Shown one piece after another: positions 18,822-19,836 of a stretch of DNA of 19,836 nt (positions are counted from its first letter, which is position 1; each line of letters opens with the position of its first letter). The stretch lies in the NCBI GenBank assembly GCA_031402225.1, contig JANNSD010000158.1, positions 1 to 19,836 on the forward strand. The letters run 5' to 3'. The stretch is from JAGGAG01 sp031402225. GTDB taxonomy: Bacteria > Gemmatimonadota > Gemmatimonadetes > Gemmatimonadales > GWC2-71-9. The notes under the pieces were generated by a model that was not told the DNA's origin, searched no databases, and was given only the letters and a program-made list of their open reading frames with translations. Position numbers and translations under genes: made by a program.

Positions 18822-19177
18822 TGCAGCGCCCCACGCTTCCAGATGTACAGGTACCCTGCGCCCAGGACCAGCATGAACGCGAACATTTCAACCATCAGCA
18901 GCCCCGCCGAGGCCGGGATGCCGTGGAAGGCCACCGCCCAGGGGATCAGGAAGACCGTCTCGATGTCGAAGACGATGAACAGCATGGCCACAAGGTAGAA
19001 CTTCACCGAGAAGCGCTGGCGGGCATCCCCGATGGTGGGCATTCCCGATTCGTACGGCTGCGCCTTGGCCGGGTTGGTCCGGTGCGATGACAGGAAGTGC
19101 GAAAGCCCGATCAGCAGGATCGCATTGGCGACCACGAACGCGATCAGGAGCAGGATCGGTGCGAAGGGCCTGAGCAT
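18812..19177 (-). CDS. nuoA: NADH-quinone oxidoreductase subunit A
   Basis: First gene of the operon; small membrane subunit of 121 residues with three helices (about 8-29, 59-80 and 92-112). The loop QPYESGMP (40-47) and the second helix LFIVFDIETVFLIPWAV with D71 and E73 are the family signature (D79 and E81 in E. coli). E97 in the third helix is the other conserved acid. This loop helps close the quinone chamber with NuoD and NuoH. The ATG is at 19177; a GAGAG about nine bases upstream is a modest ribosome binding site. Its end overlaps nuoB by ten bases. Confidence 0.96.
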   Translation of the reverse strand: MLRPFAPILLLIAFVVANAILLIGLSHFLSSHRTNPAKAQPYESGMPTIGDARQRFSVKFYLVAMLFIVFDIETVFLIPWAVAFHGIPASAGLLMVEMFAFMLVLGAGYLYIWKRGALQWD

Positions 19178-19214
19178 CAGGAAGCTCTCGTGAATGTTTT
19201 CACTTGTGGGCTGG

Positions 19215-19244
19215 AAGCTAACCGGACGGGATGGGGCAATTCAA
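19215..19244 (-). promoter_or_regulatory. Candidate promoter of the nuo operon
   Basis: On the minus strand, TTGAAT (19244-19239) and TAGCTT (19220-19215) are separated by 18 bases and end 37 bases before the nuoA ATG, predicting a leader of about 30 bases. The -35 matches TTGACA at four positions. The -10 keeps only T1, A2 and T6. Its position in the only gap before the operon supports it. Confidence 0.4.
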
Positions 19245-19255
19245 CCCGAACTGCC
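19235..19255. promoter_or_regulatory. Interrupted inverted repeat over the nuoA -35 region, possible operator
   Basis: Half-sites GGCAnTTC and GAAnTGCC face each other across a 5-base spacer (7 of 8 positions complementary). The element covers the proposed -35 box of nuoA, where a dimeric repressor would act. It could also be chance in a short region. No regulator gene is in the window. Confidence 0.3.
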
Positions 19256-19304
19256 GACAGGCAAACACCCTACGTGTGCGGGCGGCAATGGCGCATCCGC
19301 CAGT

Positions 19305-19320
19305 TATATTGCGGCCGCAA
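19305..19320 (+). promoter_or_regulatory. Candidate dcd -10 box with overlapping 12-bp palindrome
   Basis: TATATT at 19305-19310 is the best -10 candidate for dcd and would give a leader of about 45 bases; no convincing -35 lies 16-18 bases upstream. TTGCGGCCGCAA at 19309-19320 is a perfect 12-bp palindrome starting inside this box. It may be an operator or chance in GC-rich DNA. Confidence 0.3.
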
Positions 19321-19361
19321 ACGCCGCCCCCATCCCGTTCCCCAACCGGTGTGCACCCCCT

Positions 19362-19836
19362 ATGTCCATCAAGTCCGACCGCTGGATCCGTCGCATGGTC
19401 CGGGAAACCGGCATGATCGAGCCCTTTACCGACGGCCAGGTCCGGGCCGGTGCCATAAGCTACGGGGTCTCCTCCTACGGGTACGACATGCGGGTGGCGC
19501 CGGAGTTCAAGATCTTCACCAATGCGCTCTCCGCCATCGTCGATCCCAAGAACTTCGACGACAAGAGCTTTGTCGAATTCTCGGGCGACGTCTGTGTTGT
19601 CCCGCCCAACAGCTTCGCTCTGGCGCGCTCAGTGGAGTACTTCCGAATCCCCCGGAACGTCCTCACCATCTGCGTGGGCAAGTCGACCTACGCCCGCTGC
19701 GGCATCATCACGAACGTCACCCCGTTCGAGCCCGAATGGGAAGGTCATGTAACACTCGAGATCAGCAACACAACACCATTGCCCGCAAAGATTTATGCCA
19801 ATGAAGGTGCGTGCCAGTTCCTGTTTTTGAAAGCAG
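19362..19836 (+). CDS. dcd: dCTP deaminase, 3' end beyond the window
   Basis: The first 158 codons of a gene that runs past the right edge, on the opposite strand to everything else. It deaminates dCTP to dUTP, supplying dUMP for thymidylate synthesis in the cytoplasm. MSIKSDRWIR at the start, ISYGVSSYGYDMRV (32-45), the CVGKSTYARCGI block (104-115) and FEPEWEGHVTLEISN (122-136) are family hallmarks. E133 in TLEISN fits the catalytic glutamate position (E138 in E. coli). Family members are about 185-195 residues, so roughly 30 are missing. The ATG at 19362 is the only start before the conserved N-terminus. No Shine-Dalgarno match precedes it (GGTGTGCACCCCCT). It shares a 184-bp intergenic region with nuoA. 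Confidence 0.95.
   Translation, partial: MSIKSDRWIRRMVRETGMIEPFTDGQVRAGAISYGVSSYGYDMRVAPEFKIFTNALSAIVDPKNFDDKSFVEFSGDVCVVPPNSFALARSVEYFRIPRNVLTICVGKSTYARCGIITNVTPFEPEWEGHVTLEISNTTPLPAKIYANEGACQFLFLKA

Noticed and set aside
19231..19416. Small plus-strand open frame in the nuoA/dcd gap running into dcd
   Set aside because: It overlaps the promoter elements and the dcd start in another frame, and has no recognisable sequence or ribosome binding site.

Overview
The window is a high-G+C bacterial chromosome segment made of core energy-metabolism genes. On the minus strand, read from right to left, it holds a complete 14-gene complex I operon (nuoA to nuoN, canonical order). This is followed without a break by a phosphohexomutase gene and a UPF0182 membrane-protein gene, and then, after a short intergenic gap, by sucC and the first 39 codons of sucD. 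At the right edge, divergently on the plus strand, lies the 5' part of a dCTP deaminase gene (dcd). I see no rRNA, tRNA, CRISPR array, insertion sequence or phage gene.

The organism cannot be named with certainty. The separate nuoC and nuoD genes, the Thermus-like NuoB loops, GTG starts, high G+C and a UPF0182 gene fit a free-living respiring Gram-negative-type bacterium. Gemmatimonadota is my best guess, from general resemblance only.

Layout: sucD (partial) and sucC at 1-1254. A 90-bp gap at 1255-1344 holds a candidate sucC promoter, a good ribosome binding site and a hairpin. UPF0182 is at 1345-3804 and the phosphohexomutase at 3813-5186. nuoN, M, L, K, J, I, H, G, F, E, D, C, B and A run from 5183 to 19177. 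A 184-bp divergent intergenic region lies at 19178-19361, and dcd starts at 19362. No stretch over 300 bases lacks a gene.

How the genes work together: the Nuo proteins form the proton-pumping NADH:quinone oxidoreductase. NuoE/F/G make the NADH-oxidising module, NuoB/C/D/I the quinone-connecting module, and NuoA/H/J/K/L/M/N the membrane arm. All the Fe-S ligands checked and the key charged residues of the antiporter-like subunits are present, so the complex looks functional. Succinyl-CoA synthetase is the TCA step that makes ATP or GTP by substrate-level phosphorylation. The 14 nuo genes and the two after them are packed with overlaps of 1-10 bp or gaps of 15 bp or less, which suggests one 16-gene transcript. 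sucCD probably has its own promoter.

I found no strong evidence for an undescribed system. The points worth a second look are a short NuoG that keeps the N7 cluster ligands, NuoH with an extra C-terminal helix, a UPF0182 protein with a reduced C-terminal region, the fusion of mutase and UPF0182 genes to the nuo operon, and two palindromic elements in the nuoA/dcd divergent promoter region.
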